The translations under genes and the position numbers were made by a program. This document shows positions 38,857 through 49,620 of a stretch of DNA of 64,000 nucleotides, in pieces (position 1 is the first letter of the stretch; each line of letters begins with the position of its first letter). The DNA comes from Ashinkailepas kermadecensis (taxonomy: Eukaryota > Arthropoda > Thecostraca > Neolepadidae). The notes below the pieces were generated by a model that worked only from the letters and a program-made list of their open reading frames with translations, was not told where the DNA came from and did not search any database. Location of the stretch: the NCBI GenBank assembly GCA_034440615.1, contig JAOTOM010005148.1:472001-536000 (forward strand). The letters are read 5' to 3'.

Positions 38857-39859
38857 CGGCAGGCGGCGGCCGACCGTACATCAGCGTGTCGATGTCCTCT
38901 TCGCGGGTCCTGCGCGACGGTCGTCCGGGCGCGTCCCGCCGGGCGGCGGCGCGCGCCGGCGGCTGCTGCCGGTCCGGCCGCGCCGGCGGCAGCCGAGGTC
39001 GCTGGCCGGCGGCCGGCCCTTGGCGAGGCGTCAGCGGCGACGAGCTGCGGCGGCGCGGGTAGCCGGGCGGCGGCGGCGGTCGGCCGAGCGGCGGCGGACC
39101 TGGCGAGCCGGCGCGGCGCGCCGGCCGCGGGCTGACGGCCGCCGCCGAGCCCATGCTGGCGCTGCGCGGACGCGTCGGTGCCGTCTCGAGCCGAGGCGGC
39201 GGCGCGGCGACGGCGTCGGCCGTCGAAAGTCGACTGGCCGGCTCGGCCGGAGCCAGGCTCTGCGACGCTCCTGTCAGGTGGCCGTGCGCCGCGTCACTGA
39301 AGCCGGAGTCGTGACGCCGCCGCGGCTCGGCAGCGCACGTGCCCGTGCCCACCACCTGCCGGCTCATTACCTTGGTGCCCATGGCGATGCGCGGCTTTTG
39401 GACGACGCCGAGCGCGCCGGACAGGCTGGACGAGCTGGCTTGGCTCGTCTGGCTCGTCTGGCTCGTCTGGCTGGCCACTGAGAGTCGCTTCCGCTGCTCG
39501 GCTGGCGACAGTGTCGTTGAGTAGTAGGCGATGTCGACCATCTCCGGCGTCGGACAGCAGCTCTTGTAGCCGCTGTCGATCGAGCTGCCACCCATGTAGC
39601 CCGTGTACGTGTCGCCGTCACTGTGCGCACACTTCCGCTCGCCCAGTCCGAGACACTCGTCGTCCTCGTCGTCGCCGATGGCGCTGATGGTGTCCAGGAG
39701 GGGGTTGGAGTGCACTCGCCGGCGTGGGCGTCGGCTCTGCACGCGCGGCCGCGGCGGGCTCTCCACCAGTGGCCGCTCCTGGTCGTACTCGGTGGTGGCG
39801 GACGCGGCAGGCGCTACGTCCGCTCGCTCCGGCCTCACAACCTCCGTCTCACGCTCCAT
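38842..39859 (-). CDS. First coding exon of an unrecognised Ser/Pro/Arg-rich disordered protein (residues 1-339 plus one base)
   Basis: This exon reads 339 codons plus one base on the minus strand. I do not recognise the family. Composition is typical of a disordered signalling or scaffold protein. An acidic patch lies at about 63-68 (DDEDDE). DSGYKS at 95-100 fits the DSG-phi-x-S degron read by beta-TrCP/Slimb, and a second DSG motif, DSGFSD, is at 184-189. An SQT tripeptide is repeated at about 129-140, encoded by 9-bp DNA repeats. A proline tract at 255-268 contains PPGY, a PPxY-type WW-domain ligand, and RS/SP sites flank it. The ATG at 39859 has G at -3 and G at +4, and an in-frame TGA lies upstream, so it is the first usable start in this frame. 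The exon ends at CAG|GTCAGT and leaves one base over, which matches the two-base start of the next exon. No globular domain is visible. The gene call is fairly secure; function is inference from motifs only. Confidence 0.72.
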
Positions 39860-39982
39860 TTCTGCAGCAGTTGTCGCTTCTTGTCGTCAGTCGCACTCAC
39901 GCACTGCCGCTGACCGCGAGGCTCGTCGGCATGACCCGGCGCCGGCTGCGTCTCACCAACGTCCGCCGCGTCGCTCGGTTAT
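39860..39982 (-). promoter_or_regulatory. Putative 5' UTR part of the first coding exon with an 11-codon upstream ORF
   Basis: On the minus strand a plausible acceptor (GTCATCGTGTTTCAG, with a CTGAC-type branch site upstream) precedes 39982. Between it and the main ATG there is one other ATG, at 39932, opening an 11-residue ORF (MPTSLAVSGSA) that stops at 39897, 38 bases before the main start. This would make exon one of the coding sequence an internal exon with a noncoding leader exon further upstream. That leader exon is not identified. The acceptor is inferred from sequence only. Confidence 0.4.
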
Positions 39983-40470
39983 CTGAAACACGATGACAGC
40001 GTGTCAGCGGATGCCGTGCGCAAGCTCCCGACAAAACGTCCGCCATGCTCGAGTGGCCGGCGCCAGCGCGCGCGTCGCTGACAGGCATTCCGGCGCGTCG
40101 ACAGGTGTGTCGACGGCGCGGCGCGGCAAGACCGCCGCACGCAGTCGTGACGGCCAGGCCCGGTCGCCGTGCAGCGGACCACGCCGCCCGACCGGCGGCC
40201 GCGGGCCGTCATTAAGCCGACTGCGGCGTGTCGTCGGACGGCCGGGGTAGCCGCCGGCCGCGGTGTCACTGCGGTATGCAGGCCGCCGCGCGATCTGATG
40301 CCGCCCGAGCGGCGTCCCACTGCCGGGCCGGGCCGGCTGACCTCGGCGGCCGCGGCAGCCGCCGGCCGCCCTGCTAACCGGCAGCAGGCGAACGTAACTC
40401 ACGGTGGGCCGTAACAGGGCGCCGGCCGGCCGGCCGCGCCGCCATCTGGGCGCGGCGCCGCCAGCTCAAC
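39983..40470. other. GC-rich CpG island upstream of the gene
   Basis: This stretch is extremely GC- and CpG-rich, with GCCGGCCG-type motifs, and follows directly upstream of the first coding exon on the minus strand. It is the natural place for a promoter or a noncoding first exon, but I see no TATA box or clear initiator. Open frames here are those expected of stop-poor GC-rich DNA. Confidence 0.4.
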
Positions 40471-40986
40471 TGCTTCACGTTTTTGGGTCAGCGGTATTTA
40501 CCGTGGCCCAGGGTGGCCGCCAAGCAGCTGAAATTTGAGCCGCACCGCATGCTCGTGGCGCGGCCGCGCAACATCGGGGTCAGCGCGGCGCACAGCCGGT
40601 GCGAGCTGCGCGCGAATCAGTCGCCTCCGGGCGGTCTCTGCTTGTGGCGGTCCGGCTTGTTTGGGGGCATGGGGGCGGACAGCGCTGTGGCTGGCCGCAC
40701 GTCCGGGTATGTATGGGGTGTGGGGTTTTTGCATTGAGTCCTTGTCGCGCGGTCGCGGACTCCGCCGGGGCATTGTTTGCGTTGGCCGGCCGCTATCTTA
40801 TATGGGCTAATGGCTAGGAAAACACGACTTCTTCCCACCATTCCGAGTTCGACGCTGGGACACCGCTTGCGTAAAGCTGCTGACGACCAGGATGTGTGGC
40901 CATCTCTCACTCGCCCCAGCGTGACTTTAAGGTGGCAGGTATCTTTCAGAAAGAGAGGGGAAACACCGTCTGGCTTCGACTGGAAG

Positions 40987-40987
<1 letters not shown>
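40471..40987. other. Transition from GC island to mixed DNA
   Basis: GC-rich to about 40770, then mixed. No gene recognised on either strand. Confidence 0.3.
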
Positions 40988-41057
<70 letters not shown>

Positions 41058-41071
41058 TATAGGCATGTACG
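40988..41071. repeat. (TA)n microsatellite
   Basis: About 80 bases of (TA)n with one ACATAT interruption. Confidence 0.95.
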
Positions 41072-42979
41072 TGTGTATATCTGCGCAGCATTTGGCATGG
41101 GTGACATTGCGGTCATGCGATGTCACATGGTAACGTTTCACGAGACGGCCGATAAACAGCGGCGGCCGCATGACACAGCCCTGGCTGACACCGTAGCCAG
41201 CTCGTCGTTCGGACACCGATCCGGTGTGGCAGCACCGAGTCCCTGCCGCGGCCGGCGGCCCGGCGGCCCAGCCAAATTGGATTACCGTTTCACTGCCACG
41301 GCCGATTTATCATCGGGAAACATCGACATCGGTCGGCCCAGGTCGGCTGGCACGCGATCGATGCGGACCGCCGCCGTCGGCGATCGAAAACATGCCCGGT
41401 CTGTCGGCCGAATGCGTGCGCCGACGCCGGGGCGCGGCTTTGATTGTCGGGCCGATAGCCGCCCCACGCCGGTGAGAAGTCGCTGGCTGACGGCGGGCGC
41501 GCGTACGGCTCGACCGCCGGCCGGTGCAGCCAGCCTACCATCAACTGGTTAGCGCCCTCGATCATATTTCATTGCGGTCGTAATTCGACCGGCGTCGTAC
41601 GGGAGCGGGCGCATGGGTCGTGCCTGGCATGCCATCGCCGGCACGCCTTATTGTCTTGCACGCCGCGGCCACCTGGTGGGAGAAGGGATCTGCGCTGTGC
41701 AAGCACGGGCTGCCGGTAGCGTGGTGGAAGCCGATGATGTGGTCGGACGCCTCGATCGTCTGTCGCGGCCCACGAACGAACGCCAATGCAGACAGATTTA
41801 CGGCGACGCGCCGTAGCAAGTCGATGCCGTGACGGCCGCCGTGAGTAATGAAGATGGATCACTTCAGAAATGGAAATCAGGATCATGCACTGCGACTAAC
41901 GGAGCGCGCGCTAAAATTCCGGTACGCTGCCATGTAGCATCGCCTCAGCGCTTCTAGAAAGCTACTGCTTACCGGCTAACTGCGCTCAGGCACGCCAATT
42001 ATGCAGGCTTACGTCGAAGCATGAGCAGCTTTAGTTTCTAGAAACGGCTTATGGTACCACCTTTATGACGTCTGGCAGCAGGCCAGGTCGCCCGAAGCCA
42101 CAGTTGAACTTATGGTCTGATTAATGGACGATTCTGTCGCATATACAGAGATACGACTGATTGCAGTCTGGAGAAAACTGACACCATTTTATGATTTGAC
42201 GGTAGTCTGTTGGTGACGATGCACCACAGCTTAATATTAACCATAGCCATCGGCCACTTCAGGACAGCTAAGTTCATTCTTTCCACACGAAAACCACATG
42301 CCCAACACACCGTGAAAAGTAAGTATTTTGCCCATCAAATTCTCCCCTGCAGCACGATCGATGACCACGTGTAGCCTTGCTGGTTGGATGTGGCTTTCCA
42401 ACGCACTCAGCAGCTGAGACCATATGGCCTGCCTGTGCCTGTTGCCTCCTTCTCACTCTGGCAGGTAAGGCGGGCACGGCGGTGAAGTGAACCCTGTACA
42501 TTTGGCATGCATGATGCTCAGCTTAACCATTGAGAGCTACTGATACCCCTCGTGTAAACTTGCTAAAGTGGATCGATGACATACGTGATTATATATGAAT
42601 TCTGGTCATATTAGTCTGTGCGACCTGCACTGCGAACCATTATAAAGTTCCGTCTTGAAGCAGCGCATGCTGTTTTGAGGGCATTGCACCACTTTCAATC
42701 CAGCAAATAGCTGGCCTTTGTTGGTGGCTTATTTCACAATTTGGTCTGATGGACGCAAAATATCCGACGTAGTTGAAGCTCCCTAAAACACAAATCCACA
42801 ACGGCCATAATTTGGTCTTAATGCAATGCCACCAGTCAATAATAACACATTATATTGAATGATACGGTGCAATTATTAGTTCATGCGTGGCTTTCACTGT
42901 TGGGTCATGACTAACCCAAGAGCAGGCCTAGAAGGAATCTAGTGAGGAGGAATGAAATCGGGCAATCGTGCAAGGTGGG
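41072..42979. other. GC-rich then mixed intergenic DNA
   Basis: 41140-41560 is CpG-rich. 41560-42979 is mixed. No gene or repeat is recognised. Confidence 0.3.
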
Positions 42980-43040
42980 TGCTGCATGACCGACACAGTC
43001 GATGCGCCCCTAAGCTCCAATAACGAACCAACCAACCACT
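42980..43040 (+). repeat. SINE-like fragment, copy 2
   Basis: Same core as 31764-31822 (GACACAGTCGATGCGCCCCT), with a short ACCAACCAACC tail. Confidence 0.55.
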
Positions 43041-43210
43041 GTCGCGAGGTGAATGGTACTCAAGGTTAACATGAAGGCAAGGCTATTGCAGGTAGCGAAA
43101 TTGCCCACTCTTCCCCTTCAAAAACGTCACTAGCTTTTCTCTTTATTCTTTTCACAGAATAGAAGAAGTTCACAACCGTGAGAGAAACAGACAAACACAC
43201 ACGCACACGC

Positions 43211-43212
<2 letters not shown>

Positions 43213-43250
<38 letters not shown>
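43213..43250. repeat. (TA)n microsatellite
   Basis: About 38 bases of (TA)n following a short ACACACGCACACGC stretch. Confidence 0.93.
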
Positions 43251-43253
<3 letters not shown>

Positions 43254-46200
43254 TGTGTATATGCATGTATTCCAGAGAGCCTAAGCCTTTCAGGCCATAT
43301 ATTGCAAATGCAAGATCGTAAGTAACGGGAAAATGTCCTCTTGACCGTTGCATCTTGTAATCGGCCACGTCTTACCGCTGAGAGGCACGCCGGGATAAAC
43401 GGGTGGGTACACCGGGGGAAGCGTTTGAATGCCGACAGAATGTCGCACTGAGCTTACAGCCGCATGGCTGAGCAGGGCTGTCGTGTTCCGACTGGCGAAC
43501 ACAGACGGCACCGGCCTCGGGGAGCGGCGGATTTGGGTCGGCGGCCTGTGGTCTGGATCCAGCGTGTCCCTAACTCAGCCCAACCAGCGATCACTACCCG
43601 ACTCACGGCCTGAGTTATCACGTGCGCTGGACGTCCGGTGCCGGACCCGGTGATTATACCATTGCTCATGAGGCCCGCGTTTCCTTCCCGCCCCGCCGGA
43701 GACGTCCACCCCTTCGGGAAATCTCCGCCCATCGCCCATGAAAAATGCCGCGCACCTGTTGTCCGGCCGGCCCTCGCAGCTGCCCTGAGCGCGCTGACCG
43801 GACGTGTCGTCCATCGTCCATCAGCGGTGAGGGGACTGGCACCAGCCGGCAGCTTCGGCTCTGTGTGGCCACCGCGGCTCATCATCCAGCGCTGTCGCCG
43901 GACCCCCAACAACGCCTCGGCAAACACACGCATGCCAATTATCTCTCCATTAGCGGACTGAGAGCCGTGCGACGGCGCGTCCGACCGAATAAAGGATTGC
44001 TGTTAAACACCCAACACCGGGCGCGCTTTGTGCGGTCCGCCCCTGTCCGTGGTTCGGTGAGAAATGAAAGAATGCCAACGCCGACAGGCAAACAAAGCGC
44101 GCTGCGGCCAGCGCCGCCGCGCGGCCGGCCCGATCGGCGGCGATTAATGGCGCAGGGCGGCGGCGGCGCGGTCCAGCCGACCTCAGTCGTTCGCTCCACC
44201 ACCGACGCACTCCGCATTGGAGTAGCCACAATGGCTGGCCGCGGACAAAGGCGGCCCACCGAGAGGTGCGCTGTTTTTGGCGCGCGAGTAATAGATCTCC
44301 GAGAGGAATGCGCCCGAGGTGGCGAATCATCGGCCGGCACTGCAGCGACCGATCCAGGCCAAGAATGCGTGTCGGCCAGCGTCTTGTCGCCGGGCGACGG
44401 ATGGCTGCAGCCGACTGTGACCGACCGCGGACCGATTGAAATGAAGAGGAGGAATGGTGAGATGAACTGGCGGAGCCCGAGCTACCTGCTAAGCGGGCCT
44501 GAATGCACTGGAACCTGATTGGATGTATTTTCAAACCAGTCTCGGTTGCGCCCGTTTCTGGAGGGGCCCAATGTAGTTCCAGTTAGTTTGCCGGCGAATG
44601 TAAAAATAGGCCAAAATGCCCGCCCTATGGCCTCCGGTCAATGGCGCTCCCCCAGGCGCCATCGCCGGCGCACGCATGTCTAATTGGCAATGCGGTGAAC
44701 AATGACGGCAGAGAGGGTCTCATGCCACGGCTGACCGGAAAATTGTACGACAGTGAGTCTCAGATTTCACGAGCAGCTGACAACAAAAACAGCGGACAGG
44801 AAACCCGACGGTCATCACGTCCGCGAGGGGGCCGTGACTGGACACCCTAATTATGCACTTGGAGCGGCGTCGGATGGCCTGAGCCGGCCACTCTTCCAAC
44901 CGCGACCGCCCGGCATGGGCGCCGGACAGCTGTGCCGGCGGCCGGCGCCGCAGTCGCCGCGCGGAATGCAGCTGCGGTTCTGCGCGCGGTCCAGCCGACG
45001 GTTGACGCCCATTCGAGAGCGCAGGCGTCGAGCGATTGCGATGATAGCGATTTGCATTCCACTGGGCGGCGACGGCGTCGAAGCCGCGCGTCTCCGCGCC
45101 GGGCGGCGATCGTGGCTGGCGGGAATCCGTGGCGAACCCATGGCTGGTGATGCCCCCATCCCCCTCCTCTCCTCCGTCAGGGCTGGGTGGTGTCTGGTGC
45201 GGAGGCCCGTCGCTCGGAGAGACGTGGCGGGAGCCGAGATCGTCCCATCTGCGGCGGTTGATGGCGAAGACCCGCCGCCCCAGCCGACACGCGGGGCTTC
45301 GTGGCGCGGCGAAGACGGTCGCGCCGCACGGGCGGCTCCGGCGTCGGCGCGAGCCAGCTGACAGGCCGCGCGCAGGAATGAGCAAACTGACGGCGCGACG
45401 GCCGGTTGGCGGTCAGTCACGCGTGCTGTCATCGGGTGCTGCCTGTCACTGGCTGGCCGCCACGGCCCGTCAACCTGCACTGCAGGCGGCCACCGCCAGC
45501 CGTCCAAACCGCTTGTCCGGCCGTCATGCCAGCTAATGAGCAGCTCTTTGTGACGCGCCGAAACGGCGCGGATTTTTGCGCTGCACGTCGTCGTCGACCG
45601 GTATCGCATGTTGCCGCCGTTCGTGTTCTGGCGTGCAGGTGCCCCGGCTGGCTGCAGCTCGTTCTGTGTCGACAGGTCAAGGTCGCACAGCCATCATCAG
45701 TCATTCATTCACCGTGCCGGTACAATGCTCCTTTCTCCTCCACCAAGTCCTGCGCGAGCTCCATGACCGATTGCAGTCGCCATTGAATCGATTCATTCCA
45801 CCTATTGTCTCTAATTATATTCCATCTCATCGCTCAACCTGTGCTTCCAACACACGCGCGCACACACGCACACACCCACGCACAGACGCACACTGAGCAC
45901 GGCCTCACGGCCGATCTACAGCGCTGACGGCGACGCACGCTTCCCGCTGCTCCTCACGTGCCACGTGCCACGTGACTGACAGCGGCGGATCACGTGGCGC
46001 GGGTCAGCGCACCGTCAGCGGGGCGGCCGAGTGGTCGGCCGGCGCGCCGTCAGGCCTGTTGAGGAGGATCCTGGCCGGCTAATGCGGTTCCGCATACACG
46101 GTACGGCCGCCGGCCCAGCCGCCGCGCCACTGGGCTACAATTAGTCCGTGCGATTATGCAGACGGCGGCGGAATTACGGCGCGACCAGGATGATCAGCGT

Positions 46201-48775
46201 AATGTGTCTGGCCGCAATGCGCGCTCGGCTACGCAGGAAGCGGCGCCACGGCGCTGGCGAGGATTCGCGGGTGCTTCTAAAACTCGTCAACGTGCCACCT
46301 GGCGACATGGGGTGCTGTTCATTTCGCGCGGATTGTAAGCAGGAACCATAAAACACTGGAAACAAAATGAAACTTGGATTATTTCGGAACTCGATAATCG
46401 GCAACTGACACATACATGCGGGAAATGGACGGCGTAGTAGCTGGAAGAAGCAAAGTTAGCCGCCGACAGGAAAGGCAGGGCGACAGGAACTGACGCATTC
46501 TGAACCAGGCTGAGCACCGGGTCATTATTGAAATACTAGCCGGACCGGACTGGACTGGACGTCGGGAAGGCAGCCGGACCCGGCTGCGGTTTGGCGGTTA
46601 ATTAGCGGTCTGCGCTAGCTGAGCCCCGGCCCTTCCGCTCTCGCGTCGGTGCTGATGGCGGCGTGAGTCCGCAGAAAAACAATTACCGGCGTGCTCTGCC
46701 CGCATATTTGCGACATCATACTAAACCTGGCGTGATTTGAAGGAGGAACCACTTTTCTTGTTTGGCAACACTGATATTCACAAGATGCTGTTCTTAGGTG
46801 CGTGCACAGCAGTTATTGCTTGCGTCTTACTGAGCAGGAAACCAATTTTCGTATTCATTTCATGACGGTGCTTATAAATGCATGGATTTGTTTGTGCTGC
46901 ATTGGATCATCAGATGCATTGGATACACCACCCACTCGCATTTAAAAACTTTTTTTTTATCATGCTGATATCATGTGGTGTTTTTGCCAGACACTATTCT
47001 CCTCGCCTCTTCGACGTGCGGTGTCCGACAAGAACCGCAGGCGCGTCCATCCTACACCACCCCTCCATCGAACGCGCTGACTGCTGCGCAGTCATCCCGA
47101 TCACCGCCTTCCGTGCGTGTTTTCGTCGACGGCCGCCACCGCGTCGAATCGAAATCCGCCGCTGCTAATGGGTCCGTACGGAACGCCGTCTGCGCCGGGA
47201 ACGCCCGTCCGCGTCGAGGAATGCCGCCGCCGCCGCCGCGATGATTGCGCCGCGAGCCGCGGCGGTAAACACGGTGCGCCGAGTTGGCTTCGCCGCCGGC
47301 TCCGCGCAAAAACCGTCGACACTAGATAGGCATCGTGTCTGCGGAGCGCGCGGCTGCGCCCGCCGCTGCCAGCTCTGCAGACCGAACAGTCGAGATGCTG
47401 ATCGGACGCTGTGCCATCGGTGATAATAGTATGGTTTACAGTGTAATAGGATGCCGTTATTGTGATACTTATGGCTATACTTATGCGATAATACAGTGAC
47501 AGAACAATTGCAATAAAGCGGTAGCTGGCACATGTTTCATTGCCTATGTATTAATGTATTCACTAATTGGATTGCTTGCTCAACATGTGTAGGTAGGAGA
47601 GCATTTATTAACACCGCATGCACAGCCGATTTTTTCCAAGGCAATGCATGTCAGAAGACTCGCTGGATAACTAACCGAAGAATGCTGTTTCGAAGTCGAT
47701 GGGCTAGTCCATGCGCCATAATCTCTGTGCGAACGCTGAACGAGATCAATGTGATCGCGGTGAATACTTATCGCTGTTTGTGATGCGTGCCGAGTTGAAA
47801 TGAGCAAATGCGGCTGTAAATATTTGACTAGAGAAATACTTCAACAGACGTTTCAACATACAATGCACAAGTCACTGCGACGAAAGCTGCAGCCTAAGCA
47901 GTTTGCTAAATACGTCAAGCACGAGACCACAATTCACTGTCCGCTGCACACGAGTCACAACATTGTGGTCCATTGAAACAGATTGAGACGCGCCTGAATG
48001 TGCGGCTTTTCGGCTGCGCATGTAATCAATTTCCATCGGCAGTTTGAAAACCGCACAGCAGCAGGTTAGAACACTAGGACATACGAGGCACGCACGAATT
48101 TGCATATTTTCTGAAAGCACCAATACATCACTGTCGTAGAGAACCCGCGCGCGACTCTCGTGGCGTGGAGCTGCTTGGCGAGGGCTTTTTGGCTTAGCTG
48201 AGTCTCTTGTACTCTGATTAAATATAGACAACTTCACTTAATCATAACGACACCTGGCTGGTGTGGATAGATGTATGCATGCACGTTTGTGAGATAAAGG
48301 TGTCTTGATTCTGCCACGAGACACCTCACCACTAAGGTGAAGCAGTATGAGAGGATGTCCTCGTACTCGCCTGCATGCCATACACTTCAGCGAAATGAAT
48401 GCAAGCGATAGCACGTGCTGTCCGTATATCACTATTGATTGACGTGATTGGAAGTGCTTCTTATGTGATTCAAACATCCAACAACATGTCACATTCATTT
48501 TGCTTGGTATGTAAAATCAGTCACAGTGAGCTACACAGAACAAATATAATTTCCGTATTAATAATGCTGCGTAATGATTATACGACGTACAGTAGAACAC
48601 AAATCCCAAAAGCCATTTTCTGTCGTCACAATATGATTATGAAACTAAAATACCAGTACACTGTAACGCTACACCGTGCTTACCTGCAGCAATATTTCGT
48701 AGTTCAGACACAATTGTGTATTTTGACGCGGAAGTCGTTTCCGTAGAACATAGCCGTCTCCGACGAAACTGCACC
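43251..48775. other. GC islands with isolated TAATT-type words; possible regulatory DNA
   Basis: Very GC-rich blocks at 43600-45700, 45900-46300 and 47080-47370 alternate with AT-richer DNA. Inside the GC blocks, short AT-rich words stand out: CCAATTATC (43936), CGATTAATGG (44142), CTAATTGGC (44680), CCTAATTATG (44847), CTAATTATATTCC (45811) and GTTAATTAGCG (46597). These are homeodomain-type cores. Open frames up to 257 codons occur on both strands but none is recognisable. A CACACG-rich tract lies at 45855-45896. 47400-48775 is ordinary AT-rich DNA. Confidence 0.3.
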
Positions 48776-49620
48776 GCAGTCAGCCACCAGCACGGCCCAG
48801 CAGGGCACTAACACCAAAAAACTGCAATGCGGCAGACAACACTAACTCCAGCAGAAGCGCCTTACAGCAGTCGCCGGACGTGGAGACTGCAGTTCGGCAG
48901 AGATCACCAGCACTGTGCGGCGTGGGCGCTGGCGCCTGGCTCGCTCCGACTGACAGCGCGGTCGGCACGGTACTGGCAGCGGCGGCGGCGCGCTGGCCGC
49001 CGCTGCCGCCGCCGCCGCGCCGTGGTAGCCGCCCCAGGCAGGCTCGGCCCGGCCCGGCCAGCGGCCGCGCCACTCATCGATCCGCACTTTTTGCCGTCGA
49101 AAGAAAACAATGAATAAATTCGCGCAGGGCGCCATAAAAACGTTCAATGGCCGTCATTAGATCGGCTGACAGCGCGGATGCGCAACCGTCGTAAACCATC
49201 TGGCAATGGCGCGCAATCGGCGCGAGCGGTTGCTTGGTCGCGGCGACCCGCCTCGCCACAAAATACGCCACCTGTAATTGCGCTGCGCGCGCGGATTCGC
49301 GCACCTCTCCGACGTCGCGCCACTCGTAACTCTCCGGGCCGCGTGCGCTAATTGCCGCCGGAGATATTAATTGCCGGCCACAAATACAGCGTGTAATCTG
49401 TACGGCCAGCAGGGCGCGCTGGACGACGAGCGGGGCGCCGCGCGCGCCCGGAACCGGCAGCGGGCCGACGCGCTGGCGGCCGGCGATGTACGGCCTGACC
49501 GGCGGCTGTCGGCTGCAGCTCGCATAGTTTATTGACGGCGGCCGCAGCCGCGGCCGGTGGCTAGTCCAGTTTGGCAGGCGCGCCCGGTCAGTGGCAGCGG
49601 CGCCGACGCTGGAAAGTCGC
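48776..49620. other. GC island with repeated TAATTGCCG words
   Basis: A CpG-rich block with GCCGCCGCC runs (48975-49020). CTAATTGCCGCC and ATTAATTGCCGG lie 17 bases apart at 49348-49375, and a CCATAAAAACG word lies near 49131. This may be a promoter or enhancer. No coding frame is recognised. Confidence 0.3.

Noticed and set aside
43745..44518. 257-codon plus-strand frame in a GC island
   Set aside because: Overlapping frames exist on both strands and there is no recognisable domain.
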